DNA of 15,698 bases from Dehalococcoidales bacterium (GCA_016929875.1 JAFGHZ010000034.1:1-15698); one strand, 5' to 3'; shown: positions 1 to 7,713, numbered from the stretch's first letter. Numbers and translations: made by a program. The notes: generated by a model from the letters alone, not told the origin.

Positions 1-1
1 C

Positions 2-430
2 ACGCCTGTCGACCTTTTTGTGGCAATACAGACCGACCGCCTCTTCCGTGCGCCGGGAATCCGTCTTGCCGAGGTAAAGCAAAACAAAGAAAAACCCGCG
101 TGGTATTATATCTTGACGTGGCGTTCGCCGGCGCTGGGAGGCAAGATGGGAAGTTGTCACATGATAGATCTCGGCCTTGTCTTCGGGACATACGAAAAGA
201 AATTCACCGGGGAGGGGCCGGTACTCGAGGCACTCTCGGCGAAGATGCAGGATGCCTGGCTCGCTTTTGCAAAGAACGGCGACCCGACATGTGAAAGCCT
301 GGATAAGTGGCCGAGCTATGGCTCGAAGCGAGAAATCATGATGTTCGGGGAGAAATGCTACCTTGAAAACGACCCGCTTAGTGAAGAGCGTAGAGCCTGG
401 GATAACATCCCACTTGATGTGCTGGGATAG
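2..430 (+). CDS. Type-B carboxylesterase, C-terminal part (5' end outside window)
   Basis: This is the C-terminal 142 residues of a type-B carboxylesterase (alpha/beta hydrolase fold), an enzyme family that cleaves carboxylic esters with a Ser-Glu/Asp-His triad. The frame is open from base 2, and the GTG at 20 encodes an internal residue, because the sequence before it (TPVDLF) already fits the family. The visible markers are TDRLFRAPGIRLAE, the WRSPALGG stretch, and GSCHMIDLGLVFG, which carries the likely catalytic His. Further on come MQDAWLAFAKNGDP, WPSYG and a C-terminal ERRAW, all in the usual family order. The nucleophile Ser and the acid would lie upstream of the window. A second ester hydrolase follows 128 bases downstream on the same strand. 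The substrate cannot be told from this fragment. Confidence 0.9.
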   Translation, partial: TPVDLFVAIQTDRLFRAPGIRLAEVKQNKEKPAWYYILTWRSPALGGKMGSCHMIDLGLVFGTYEKKFTGEGPVLEALSAKMQDAWLAFAKNGDPTCESLDKWPSYGSKREIMMFGEKCYLENDPLSEERRAWDNIPLDVLG

Positions 431-558
431 TTCAAACCGGCCTTAGTACCCGGCTAGGCAAGGTGTAGAGTTGGGTCTCTTTAGTCCTGACTTGCCCTCT
501 CCACAGAGGGTCCGGATAGAGAGATCGGCGAGTTTGTTGTCGAAGGAGCGCCGGAATA

Positions 559-1389
559 ATGTCTGGCAAGAGTGAAGCAAAAGGCAGTCGTACCTACAAA
601 GGTACGACTATGAACATACCGTACGCCGTTATTCCCGATGTAGAGCAGAACCTTTTGAGTCTGGATATCTATGTTCCGGAAACCGGGGAAGACCTGCCGG
701 TGATGGTCTGGTTCCACGGCGGAGCGTGGAGGATGGGTGATAAGCAGCCTCCGGATTTCAAAGCGGAGGCATTCAATAAACACGGTTGGATATATGTGTC
801 CGCCAATTACAGGCTATCGCCGCAAGCGAGCTTTCCCGCCCATGCCGAAGATTTAGCGTCAGCCATTGCCTGGGTCAAACAGAATATATCTCAATATCGA
901 GGGAATCCGGACAATGTATTCATCGGCGGCCATTCTTCCGGGGCTCATTTAGTCGCACTTGTGGGCATGGATGAACATTATCTTGGGAAGCACGGTATGC
1001 GCTTGAAAGACCTGAAAGGCGTTATCGTGCTGGATACACAGATCTTCGATATTAAATCACTTGTACGGTATACCGACGGCAGACTGGCACCTGTTTATAC
1101 CGCTGTTTTCGGGGAGACGGAAGAGGCGTGGAAGACGGCTTCACCCGCCGCTTTCGTCACCTCGGGGAAAAACATACCGCCGATGCTGGTAGCGCACACA
1201 CCGACAGGCGGAATTTCCAGAATCGAAGAAAACACCCGTTTTGTGCAATTGTTAAACGGCGCGGGAGTAAAAGCGGTACTCGTTCCGACTGAAAAAACTC
1301 ACCTGGCTATTAACTACGAGCTTGGTAAACCGGGAGATTGGGTCACAGAAAAAGCATTCAGCTTTCTTGGCCGTTGTTTAGCCTCGTAA
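559..1389 (+). CDS. Alpha/beta hydrolase, esterase/lipase-like (BD-FAE / HSL type)
   Basis: A 276-residue alpha/beta hydrolase, probably a cytoplasmic esterase on small carboxylic esters; no signal peptide is visible. The N-terminal part resembles bacterial feruloyl-esterase-like proteins (NLLSLDIYVP). HGGAW at residues 53-57 is the oxyanion-hole motif, and GHSSG at 124-128 is the nucleophile elbow with Ser126. His248 in EKTHLAINYE is the likely catalytic His. The usual acid-bearing stretch (HGxxD after PPxL) reads HTPTGG at 213-218, so the canonical Asp is absent; Glu223 or Glu224 are possible substitutes. The ATG at 559 has an AAGGAG site ending about ten bases upstream. An alternative ATG at 610 follows directly after a 9-bp inverted repeat. 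It converges on the ABC operon with 18 bases between stop codons. Confidence 0.88.
   Translation: MSGKSEAKGSRTYKGTTMNIPYAVIPDVEQNLLSLDIYVPETGEDLPVMVWFHGGAWRMGDKQPPDFKAEAFNKHGWIYVSANYRLSPQASFPAHAEDLASAIAWVKQNISQYRGNPDNVFIGGHSSGAHLVALVGMDEHYLGKHGMRLKDLKGVIVLDTQIFDIKSLVRYTDGRLAPVYTAVFGETEEAWKTASPAAFVTSGKNIPPMLVAHTPTGGISRIEENTRFVQLLNGAGVKAVLVPTEKTHLAINYELGKPGDWVTEKAFSFLGRCLAS
586..609 (+). other. Perfect 9-bp inverted repeat inside the 5' end of the hydrolase gene
   Basis: The arms AGTCGTACC (586-594) and GGTACGACT (601-609) are exact reverse complements around a 6-base loop TACAAA. The ATG at 610, an alternative start for the hydrolase, follows immediately, and AAAGG at 598-602 could serve as its ribosome binding site. 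No T-run follows, so it is not an intrinsic terminator. It may hamper translation initiation or bind a protein. It may also be a chance consequence of coding sequence. Confidence 0.4.
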
Positions 1390-1407
1390 AAACACCGGGA
1401 ATGCCGC

Positions 1408-3348
1408 TTACCCCGACTGAAATTCCTGTTTCCCGTTCTCCGGGAGAGTTGTCTCGAACTGGCTGTTGTACAGCGAGGCGTAAAAACCGTTCGCCTGCAG
1501 CAATTTTTCGTGACTGCCCTGCTCCACGATTTCACCGTCCCTCATCACCAGTATGATATCGGCGTTACGGATGGTCGATAATCGGTGTGCGATGATAAAG
1601 CTCGTTCTGCCCTTCATCAGGTCTATCATCGCTTCCTGTATCAATACCTCGGTCCTTGTATCGACCGAGCTCGTGGCTTCATCGAGTATCAAAATCTTCG
1701 GGTCGGCAAGGACCGCCCTGGCAATCGTCAGGAGCTGTTTCTCGCCCTGTGAGATATTGTTCGCCTCTTCATTGATTACCATATCGTAACCGCCCGGCAG
1801 GGTGTGTACGAAGTGGTCGATGTTCGCCAGCTTGGCAGCCGCAAATATTTCCTCGTCGCTGGCTCCGATTTTCCCGTAACGGATGTTTTCTTTAATCGAA
1901 CTGTTAAAGAGCCAGGTATCCTGTAATACCATCCCGAAAACACTCCGGTAATCGTTCCGCCGGAATTGACGGATATCGACCCCGTCCAGAAGTATCGAAC
2001 CCTCGTTAACATCGTAGAAACGCATCAATAGTTTTACGACCGTCGTCTTACCGGCGCCGGTAGGGCCTACGATAGCGACCTTTTGTCCCGGTTTTATATC
2101 TGCACTGAAATTATTAATGACGGTCTTGCCGTCGAGATAGCCAAAAGATACGTCTTTGAAGCTGATACTGCCGACAACTTTTTCCAGCGTTGCGGGGTGT
2201 GCCTCCTCGGGAATTTCCTCCTCTTCCGACAGGAACTCGAAGACGCGCTCGGCAGCCGCCGCAGTGGACTGTAAGATGTTTACCATTGCCGCAATCTGGG
2301 CCAGAGGCTGGGTAAACGACCTGACATACTGAATGAAAGCGAGGATATCGCCTACTTCGATTGTTTTCTTTATCGTCAGATACCCCCCCAGGATACATAC
2401 CGCGACATAACCCAGGTTCCCGATGAACATCATCGTGGGTATCATGATTCCGGAGAGGAACTGCGACTTCCACCCGGACTTATACAGCTCTTCGTTCAAG
2501 CCGTTGAACTTCCGGATGGATTTTTCCTCGCCGTTGAAGGCTTTCATCACGTTGTGTCCGGCGTACATCTCTTCGACATGTCCGTTGACATGCCCCAGGT
2601 AGTCCTGCTGCTGTCGGAAGTAAACCTGCGATTTCTTTATTACCGCTGCGACGAATATCGTCGACAGCGGTATTATCAATATCGCCACCAGAGTCATCAG
2701 CCAGCTTATGGTCAACATCATTACCAGCACGCCGATAACAGTGGCAATCGACATTACTATCTGGAACATACTCTGGTTCAGAGTTGTCGATATCGTATCG
2801 ACATCGTTCGTAACGTAACTCAGTACTTCACCGTACGTCTTGGTATCGAAATACTTCATCGGGAGGCGGTTTATTTTTTCCGAAATCTTCTTCCGCAGGT
2901 CGTAGGTTACTTTTATGGAGACAGTGGTCATCAGGTAGCCCATAATATAACTGCATACTGTAGCGACCAGATAGAGAACCAGCAAAACCAATATGATATG
3001 GCCGATATAAGCGAAGTCTATCCCGCCGCCCTGCGCGCTCGTTACTTTCGATACTAACCCCTCGAATAGTTTGGTAGTCGCCTTCCCCATCAGTTTGGGG
3101 CCGATTATCGTAAAAACGGTACTGGCGACCGCTAAAATCATCGCTATCGCCAGCGAAATACGATAGGGTTTCAGGTATTGCGCCAGGGTTATCATGGTAC
3201 GCTTGAAGTTCTTCGGCTTTTCACCTCCCATGCCTGCCATATGCATGGGGCCGCCCCCCATCGGGCCTCTCCCCCTCCCCATAAAGCCGCCGGCCGGTGG
3301 TTGCTGGTAGGTCTGCTTGCTCTGGAATGAGTGCCCCTGTGCGCTCAT
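1408..3348 (-). CDS. ABC exporter half-transporter, catalytically canonical subunit of a heterodimer
   Basis: A 646-residue ABC half-transporter with a fused membrane domain and nucleotide-binding domain, likely a multidrug-type exporter in the cytoplasmic membrane. Residues 20-42 are a Gly/Met-rich cytoplasmic extension. The membrane domain spans roughly 60-340 with six hydrophobic segments. In the nucleotide-binding domain are Walker A GPTGAGKT (428-435), Q-loop Gln476, signature ISQGE (532-536, instead of LSGGQ), Walker B ILILD (552-556) with catalytic Glu557, and switch His588. The intact Glu and His with a poor signature are typical of one half of an asymmetric heterodimer. The start ATG overlaps the stop of the upstream 740-residue partner by 4 bp (ATGA), behind a strong AAGGAGGA site, so coupled translation is likely. 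The exported substrate is unknown; the BmrCD or YheHI class is the closest recalled family. Confidence 0.93.
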   Translation of the reverse strand: MSAQGHSFQSKQTYQQPPAGGFMGRGRGPMGGGPMHMAGMGGEKPKNFKRTMITLAQYLKPYRISLAIAMILAVASTVFTIIGPKLMGKATTKLFEGLVSKVTSAQGGGIDFAYIGHIILVLLVLYLVATVCSYIMGYLMTTVSIKVTYDLRKKISEKINRLPMKYFDTKTYGEVLSYVTNDVDTISTTLNQSMFQIVMSIATVIGVLVMMLTISWLMTLVAILIIPLSTIFVAAVIKKSQVYFRQQQDYLGHVNGHVEEMYAGHNVMKAFNGEEKSIRKFNGLNEELYKSGWKSQFLSGIMIPTMMFIGNLGYVAVCILGGYLTIKKTIEVGDILAFIQYVRSFTQPLAQIAAMVNILQSTAAAAERVFEFLSEEEEIPEEAHPATLEKVVGSISFKDVSFGYLDGKTVINNFSADIKPGQKVAIVGPTGAGKTTVVKLLMRFYDVNEGSILLDGVDIRQFRRNDYRSVFGMVLQDTWLFNSSIKENIRYGKIGASDEEIFAAAKLANIDHFVHTLPGGYDMVINEEANNISQGEKQLLTIARAVLADPKILILDEATSSVDTRTEVLIQEAMIDLMKGRTSFIIAHRLSTIRNADIILVMRDGEIVEQGSHEKLLQANGFYASLYNSQFETTLPENGKQEFQSG

Positions 3349-5567
3349 AGCAGTTCCTCCTTCGATAGCTGGGATAGAGCAAGCTCCTGATATACCTTAC
3401 AATCCTCCATCAGTTCCTTATGCGTACCTTTACCTGCAATCCGTCCGTTCTCCAGGACGATAATCTGGTCGGCATGCATAATGGTGCTTATTCTCTGCGC
3501 TACAATCAGGACCGTCGCGTCGCCGACTTCTGTTTTCAGTGCCCTCCGCAGCGCCGCATCCGTCTTGAAATCGATTGCCGAAAAACTATCGTCGAAAATA
3601 TAAACTTCCGGCCTCTTGGCTATCGCCCGCGCAATATTCAGCCTCTGTTTTTGCCCTCCGGACAGATTGGCTCCGCCCTGAGAAACGAAAGTCTCGAAAC
3701 CTTCCTCGCTGGTACTGATAAAGTCTGTCGACTGCGCGATTTCCGCCGCCTTCTCCATTTCTTCATCACTGAGACCGTCTTTACCGTACGCGATATTGCT
3801 CCTGACGGTACCGGCAAACAGTACGGCTCTTTGCGGAATGTAGCCTATTCTTTCGTGCAAATCATGCTGGGTTACTTCTCGAATATCGACATTATCGACC
3901 GTGATTTTACCCTCGGTAACATCGTAGAAACGCGGGAGGAGGTTGATGAGCGTCGACTTTCCGCTCCCCGTCCCGCCCACGATAGCCGTCGTCTGCCCGG
4001 GTAATGCTGCAAAGGAAATTCCCTCCAGGACATAATCGTCGGCATCGGGGTATTTGAAACCGACGTTCCGGAACTCTACGACGCCCTTGTTACTTTCATC
4101 GAACTTCCGCGGCTTTGACGGGTCTTTGATGCTCGGCTCGGTTTCCAGTACCTCGCTGATACGCTGTGCCGAGATTGCCGCACGGGGCATCGTCACGAAC
4201 ACTATCGAAACCATCAGGAACGACATAATTATCTGGATGGAATATTGCATAAACGCCATCATGTTGCCCACCTGCATCGAACCCTGGTCTACCTGGTGAG
4301 AGCCTATCCAGATAATAAGTAACATCACGCCGTTCATCAGGAGCATCATTGCCGGCATCATAAATACCATAACGCGGTTAATAAACAGGGTCGTCCCGGT
4401 CAAATCGACGTTAGCTTTATCGAATTTGCCGGTTTCGAATTTTTGAGTATTGAATGCCCGGACTACCATCAAACCGGTGAGCATTTCGCGGGTCACCAGG
4501 TTCAGCCTGTCGACCAGTTTTTGTATGCTCCGGAACTTGGGAATGGCGATGGCGAATACGGTAATAACCAGGGAGAGCAGTACCATGACTGCCGCGGCAA
4601 TAATCCAGGACATCGAAACGTCCTGCCCGACCGCTTTGATAATACCCCCGACACCCATAATCGGAGCGTAGAAGACAATCCGCAGGGCCATCACCAGAAC
4701 GAGCTGTATTTGCTGGATATCGTTTGTGGAACGGGTAATCAGGGAAGCGGTGGAAAACTTATCGAACTCGGTATTCGAGTAATTCGTTACTTTGGTGAAA
4801 ATGTTACGGCGCGTGTTCCGCCCGAAGCCGGCCGCCACACGTGCCGACAGAAAACCGACCGATATGGAGCAGGTCACGCTTGCCAGCGTCAGCAACAACA
4901 TCAGCCCGCCGACCCTCAGCATATACCCGATTTGCATCCCGTCGACATTCATCCCCAGAGCTTCGTATTCGGCCGATAGATAAACGATATCGGCTTGAGT
5001 CCTGATGCTCTCCGGTAACGCGGAGATTTGACTGTCCGCTGTTTGACGGATAACTTCAAGCTGCGCGGTAGGCAGGTTCGACAGCATCATAAACGGGTCG
5101 ACCCCCGGGGGAAGGCTCATTTCACCTCCGAAGACATTCGTCGTCGCCCCGCTTTCGAGATAAGAAACAATCAAAATGGGGTTGGTGAAAATCGAGTTCA
5201 GCAGTTCTATCTCATCTTTGTCGCTCGTGTCCAGCTTATAAATCGGTTCCCCGGCAAGAGCGGGGTAGGATTTCAAATAGCTGTTATAATCGTCGGCAGA
5301 CAACGTCTCCCTGTCCAGCAAAAGGTAGGCGCTCCTGATCGTATCTTTGTCTGCGTCGCTGGTAAATAAAAATATTTTGTCCATCTCGCTGGAGCGGATG
5401 GCAGACGGCGCCGTGTTACTGATTCCTTTCTGCTGGATACCGACGTTGATGATTCTGGACATCAAATCAGGGAGGGCGAGGTCGGACATCGCCTGCCCTA
5501 ACAATAACCCGAAAATTAGTATAATTGCCCAAACAAAAGGCTTTAGCTGTTTGATTAGTTTTAGCAA
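3345..5567 (-). CDS. ABC exporter half-transporter with large external insert, degenerate-site subunit
   Basis: A 740-residue ABC half-transporter that should pair with the product of the next gene. A hydrophobic helix at about 12-30 is followed by an unusually long mostly hydrophilic insert (about 42-212) before the next membrane helix (about 214-240), so this insert should lie outside the membrane. The remaining helices run to about 460. The nucleotide-binding domain has Walker A GGTGSGKS (531-538), a canonical LSGGQ (635-639) and Walker B VYIFD (655-659). Asp660 replaces the catalytic Glu, and Gln691 replaces the switch His (IVAQRISTI). These two changes mark the non-hydrolysing site of heterodimeric exporters. 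The start is TTG at 5567-5565 with AAAGGGA six bases upstream. MarR lies 46 bases upstream in the same operon. Substrate unknown. Confidence 0.93.
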   Translation of the reverse strand: MLKLIKQLKPFVWAIILIFGLLLGQAMSDLALPDLMSRIINVGIQQKGISNTAPSAIRSSEMDKIFLFTSDADKDTIRSAYLLLDRETLSADDYNSYLKSYPALAGEPIYKLDTSDKDEIELLNSIFTNPILIVSYLESGATTNVFGGEMSLPPGVDPFMMLSNLPTAQLEVIRQTADSQISALPESIRTQADIVYLSAEYEALGMNVDGMQIGYMLRVGGLMLLLTLASVTCSISVGFLSARVAAGFGRNTRRNIFTKVTNYSNTEFDKFSTASLITRSTNDIQQIQLVLVMALRIVFYAPIMGVGGIIKAVGQDVSMSWIIAAAVMVLLSLVITVFAIAIPKFRSIQKLVDRLNLVTREMLTGLMVVRAFNTQKFETGKFDKANVDLTGTTLFINRVMVFMMPAMMLLMNGVMLLIIWIGSHQVDQGSMQVGNMMAFMQYSIQIIMSFLMVSIVFVTMPRAAISAQRISEVLETEPSIKDPSKPRKFDESNKGVVEFRNVGFKYPDADDYVLEGISFAALPGQTTAIVGGTGSGKSTLINLLPRFYDVTEGKITVDNVDIREVTQHDLHERIGYIPQRAVLFAGTVRSNIAYGKDGLSDEEMEKAAEIAQSTDFISTSEEGFETFVSQGGANLSGGQKQRLNIARAIAKRPEVYIFDDSFSAIDFKTDAALRRALKTEVGDATVLIVAQRISTIMHADQIIVLENGRIAGKGTHKELMEDCKVYQELALSQLSKEELL

Positions 5568-5613
5568 GTGTAGTCCCTTTCTATCGAATCAACATCCGCA
5601 GATGTATCGATTT

Positions 5614-6123
5614 TCATTCCATTCTGTGTCTGTGCATCGGACCGATGTCATTGCACTGTTTCGAGTCGGAGCACGAGCCGACCTTGGAAAGAAGCTCGAT
5701 TAGTTGTTTTATCTCATCTTCGCTCAGAGCATCGAACGCGCGGATTACCGAGGAAAGAAAATTTTTACGGAACTTTTCGAGCTGTCTTTTAGCGCCGGTG
5801 GTGATAATCAGTTTCACCATACGCCTGTCTTTCGGGTCCTGGTAGCGTTTCACCAGCTTCTTTTCGACAAGAACATCTACGAATTGAGTGATTGCCCCCG
5901 GTGTCACATTGGTTTGTTCCGCCAATTCCTTTACAGATGTGCCTTCTTTCTCTTTACCGGCAATCATGAAAAGCAGTCTCGCCTGCGGCGGACTCAGGGG
6001 AGGCTCCTGAAGCGACATACCATGGTGCACCCGCTTCATTACGGAAGACATCTGCTCGATAAACCTCTGCAGTAACTCTTCCTTTGTCTCTTTTACGCCC
6101 CGTTTAAAAATCCGCTCGACCAA
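5614..6123 (-). CDS. MarR-family transcriptional regulator
   Basis: A 169-residue MarR-type regulator, a dimeric winged-helix protein that usually represses its own operon and releases DNA when it binds a small ligand. Helices at about 11-35 and 118-148 suit the dimer interface. The winged helix is at about 45-112, with SVKELAEQTNVTPGAITQ as the helix-turn-helix and QDPKDRRMVKLIITTGA as the wing with the family DxRxxx signature. The C-terminal tail (150-169) carries two Cys (151, 157) and His residues (164, 166), which could sense metal or redox state. The start is TTG at 6123-6121 with GAGG nine bases upstream; no better start was seen. It heads the operon with the two ABC genes, so it most likely controls exporter expression. 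Confidence 0.93.
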   Translation of the reverse strand: MVERIFKRGVKETKEELLQRFIEQMSSVMKRVHHGMSLQEPPLSPPQARLLFMIAGKEKEGTSVKELAEQTNVTPGAITQFVDVLVEKKLVKRYQDPKDRRMVKLIITTGAKRQLEKFRKNFLSSVIRAFDALSEDEIKQLIELLSKVGSCSDSKQCNDIGPMHRHRME

Positions 6124-6150
6124 TTATCTAACCTCAAGCCTTATAAATCG

Positions 6151-6179
6151 TTTAGCTACTGTTTATTTTAGTGACTAAA
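6151..6179. promoter_or_regulatory. Candidate MarR operator
   Basis: TTTAGT-G-ACTAAA (6167-6179) is a perfect palindrome with 6-bp arms, the size and AT-rich style of MarR-family sites. It covers part of the -10 and the spacer of the marR promoter, so a bound dimer would block RNA polymerase. A related sequence, TTTAGCTAC (6151-6159), lies just downstream and matches 7 of 9 bases of the inverse of GTGACTAAA, so a second weaker site is possible. Autorepression is inferred from position. Confidence 0.6.
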
Positions 6180-6193
6180 GTTTTTATTGTCAA
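6165..6193 (-). promoter_or_regulatory. Sigma-70-type promoter of the marR-ABC operon
   Basis: On the minus strand, TTGACA (6193-6188) is followed by a 17-base spacer and TAAAAT (6170-6165). This is a perfect -35 and a five-of-six -10 at ideal spacing. Transcription would start near 6158, about 35 bases before the TTG start of the MarR gene. Confidence 0.75.
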
Positions 6194-6226
6194 GAGGGTT
6201 TTTACTCATCAGGGTTTTAGCCCTTG

Positions 6227-6255
6227 TTGTTTCAAATTCCACTGTGCATTATAAT
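6227..6255 (+). promoter_or_regulatory. Sigma-70-type promoter of proA
   Basis: TTGTTT (6227-6232), a 17-base spacer and a perfect TATAAT (6250-6255) sit 41 bases before the proA ATG. The promoter is divergent from the marR promoter, with the two -35 elements about 33 bases apart. MarR could therefore influence it, although the palindrome lies outside its core. Confidence 0.65.
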
Positions 6256-6296
6256 AAGCTATTCCTTATTCCGGGATAAAACAAAAGGATAAACCT

Positions 6297-7571
6297 ATGA
6301 CGAACGCTGATACGGAACTAAAAAACATCGGCAGGGCCGCCAAAGAGGCGAGCCGCAAGCTGGCTTATCTCTCCACGGACGTGAAGAATCAAGCCCTGCG
6401 GAATATCGCCGAAGACCTCCTCGGCAAGACGAAGGAAATCCTCGCCGCTAATAAGCTCGACCTCAAGAAAGCAGCGGCACACGGCATCAATAAGACGATG
6501 CGGGACAGATTGCTTTTGAACGAGTCTCGACTGGAAGGCATAGCGAAGGATGTCCTCGGTATCGCGGCGCTCCCCGACCCCGTCGGTGAAGTCTTCGATA
6601 TGCGCACAATGCCCAACGGCCTGCTCATCGGCAGGAAAAGAGTACCGCTGGGTGTTATCGGTGCGATGTACGAAAGCCGCCCTAACGTCACGGTGGATAT
6701 TGCAGCGCTTTGTTTGAAATCGGGCAATGCCGTCATTCTCCGCGGTGGTAAAGAAGCTATCAACTCCAACCTGGCACTGGCAAAGCTGGTGCAAAAAGCC
6801 GTTGCCCGTGCCGGTATTCCTCAGAACGCCGTACAGTTTATAGAAAATACCGACCGTTCGCTGGTCGATAAAATGCTCAAGATGAACGAGTACATCGATT
6901 TGATGATACCCCGCGGCGGCGAGGCATTCGTCAAGCTCGTCGCCCGTAACGCGACTATGGCAGTGGTCGCCGGCGGTATCGGTGTCTGTCACACCTATAT
7001 CGACCTCTCGGCTAATTTAGAGAAGGCAGTTGCGATTGTCTATAATGCCAAGGTACAGAAGCCGTCCGTCTGCAATGCGCTGGACACGGTCCTGGTACAT
7101 AAAGGCATCGCGAAAAACTTTCTGCCCGCTATGGCAAAAGAACTGGCGAAAGCCGGCGTGGAACTGCATTGCGATGCACGTTCGCTGTCGCTGATGAAAC
7201 CGGTACGCGGCTTGACGCTCAAAGCGGCAGCGAAAGAGGACTGGGGCAAGGAATTTCTGGCGCTGGTTGCTGCCGTCAAGATGGTCGATTCCCTCGATGA
7301 AGCACTGGAACACATCGCCCGCTACGGCTCGGGCCATTCCGAAGCGATTATCACGGAGGATTATACTTCCGCTATGCGCTTCCTGAATGAAGTCGATGCC
7401 GCCTGCGTTTACCTTAATGCCAGCACCCGTTTCACGGACGGCTCTCAGTTCGGTCTGGGCGCGGAAGTGGGCATCAGCACGCAAAAGATGCACGCCCGCG
7501 GTCCGTTGGGACTGAAGGAATTGACCAGCTACAAGTGGATTATCTTCGGCAACGGTCAGGTCAGACCTTAA
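6297..7571 (+). CDS. proA: Glutamate-5-semialdehyde dehydrogenase (gamma-glutamyl phosphate reductase)
   Basis: ProA reduces gamma-glutamyl phosphate to glutamate-5-semialdehyde with NADPH, the second step of proline synthesis, in the cytoplasm. The 424-residue length is normal for the family. Diagnostic stretches include VPLGVIGAMYESRPNVT (116-132), LKSGNAVILRGGKEA (140-154), IPRGG (204-208) and KPSVCNALDTVLVH (255-268) with catalytic Cys259. The C-terminal FGLGAEVGISTQKMHARGP stretch (385-403) is also typical. The ATG has AAAAGGA seven bases upstream. It stands alone with its own promoter and terminator. Its usual partner proB (glutamate 5-kinase) is not in the window. Confidence 0.97.
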   Translation: MTNADTELKNIGRAAKEASRKLAYLSTDVKNQALRNIAEDLLGKTKEILAANKLDLKKAAAHGINKTMRDRLLLNESRLEGIAKDVLGIAALPDPVGEVFDMRTMPNGLLIGRKRVPLGVIGAMYESRPNVTVDIAALCLKSGNAVILRGGKEAINSNLALAKLVQKAVARAGIPQNAVQFIENTDRSLVDKMLKMNEYIDLMIPRGGEAFVKLVARNATMAVVAGGIGVCHTYIDLSANLEKAVAIVYNAKVQKPSVCNALDTVLVHKGIAKNFLPAMAKELAKAGVELHCDARSLSLMKPVRGLTLKAAAKEDWGKEFLALVAAVKMVDSLDEALEHIARYGSGHSEAIITEDYTSAMRFLNEVDAACVYLNASTRFTDGSQFGLGAEVGISTQKMHARGPLGLKELTSYKWIIFGNGQVRP

Positions 7572-7573
7572 AA

Positions 7574-7635
7574 AGATTGTCTTTGCGAGGAATCATAGTA
7601 TAGTTTATCCTGAGTTTATCGAAGGAAAGCAATCT
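7574..7635. repeat. Probable degenerate dispersed intergenic repeat
   Basis: The segment is bounded by AGATTG (7574-7579) and CAATCT (7630-7635), which are reverse complements. It contains CCTGAGTTTATCGAAGG at 7609-7625, a motif style recalled from dispersed intergenic repeats in many genomes. There is only one copy here, so the repeat nature is inferred. It sits between the proA stop and its terminator. Confidence 0.35.
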
Positions 7636-7678
7636 AAAGCGATTCTCTTTTAATTTCTACTGCCTTTTAAGGGAGTTC

Positions 7679-7707
7679 AAGAGGGGCTCAACGCCCCTCT
7701 TATTTTT
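7679..7707 (+). terminator. Intrinsic terminator downstream of proA
   Basis: AAGAGGGGC (7679-7687) and GCCCCTCTT (7693-7701) form a perfect 9-bp GC-rich stem with loop TCAAC, followed by ATTTTT (7702-7707). The T-run lies on the plus strand only, so it terminates proA transcription about 108 bases after the stop codon. There is no matching T-run for rph reading the other way. Confidence 0.9.
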
Positions 7708-7713
7708 CCAACC

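Noticed and set aside
495..510. CCCTCT/AGAGGG hairpin between the two esterase genes as a terminator
   Set aside because: The stem is only 6 bp and is followed by TCCGGATAG, not a T-run. It may slow polymerase but is not a convincing terminator.
2554..3057. Plus-strand open frame opposite the 646-residue ABC gene
   Set aside because: It is rich in Tyr, His and Gln, as expected for an antisense shadow of membrane-protein codons, and has no homologous look or ribosome binding site of note.
5583..5611. Hairpin between marR and the first ABC gene
   Set aside because: The stem is interrupted (5 bp plus 4 bp with an internal loop) and has no T-run. It does not cover the ribosome binding site at 5574-5580, so no function is claimed.
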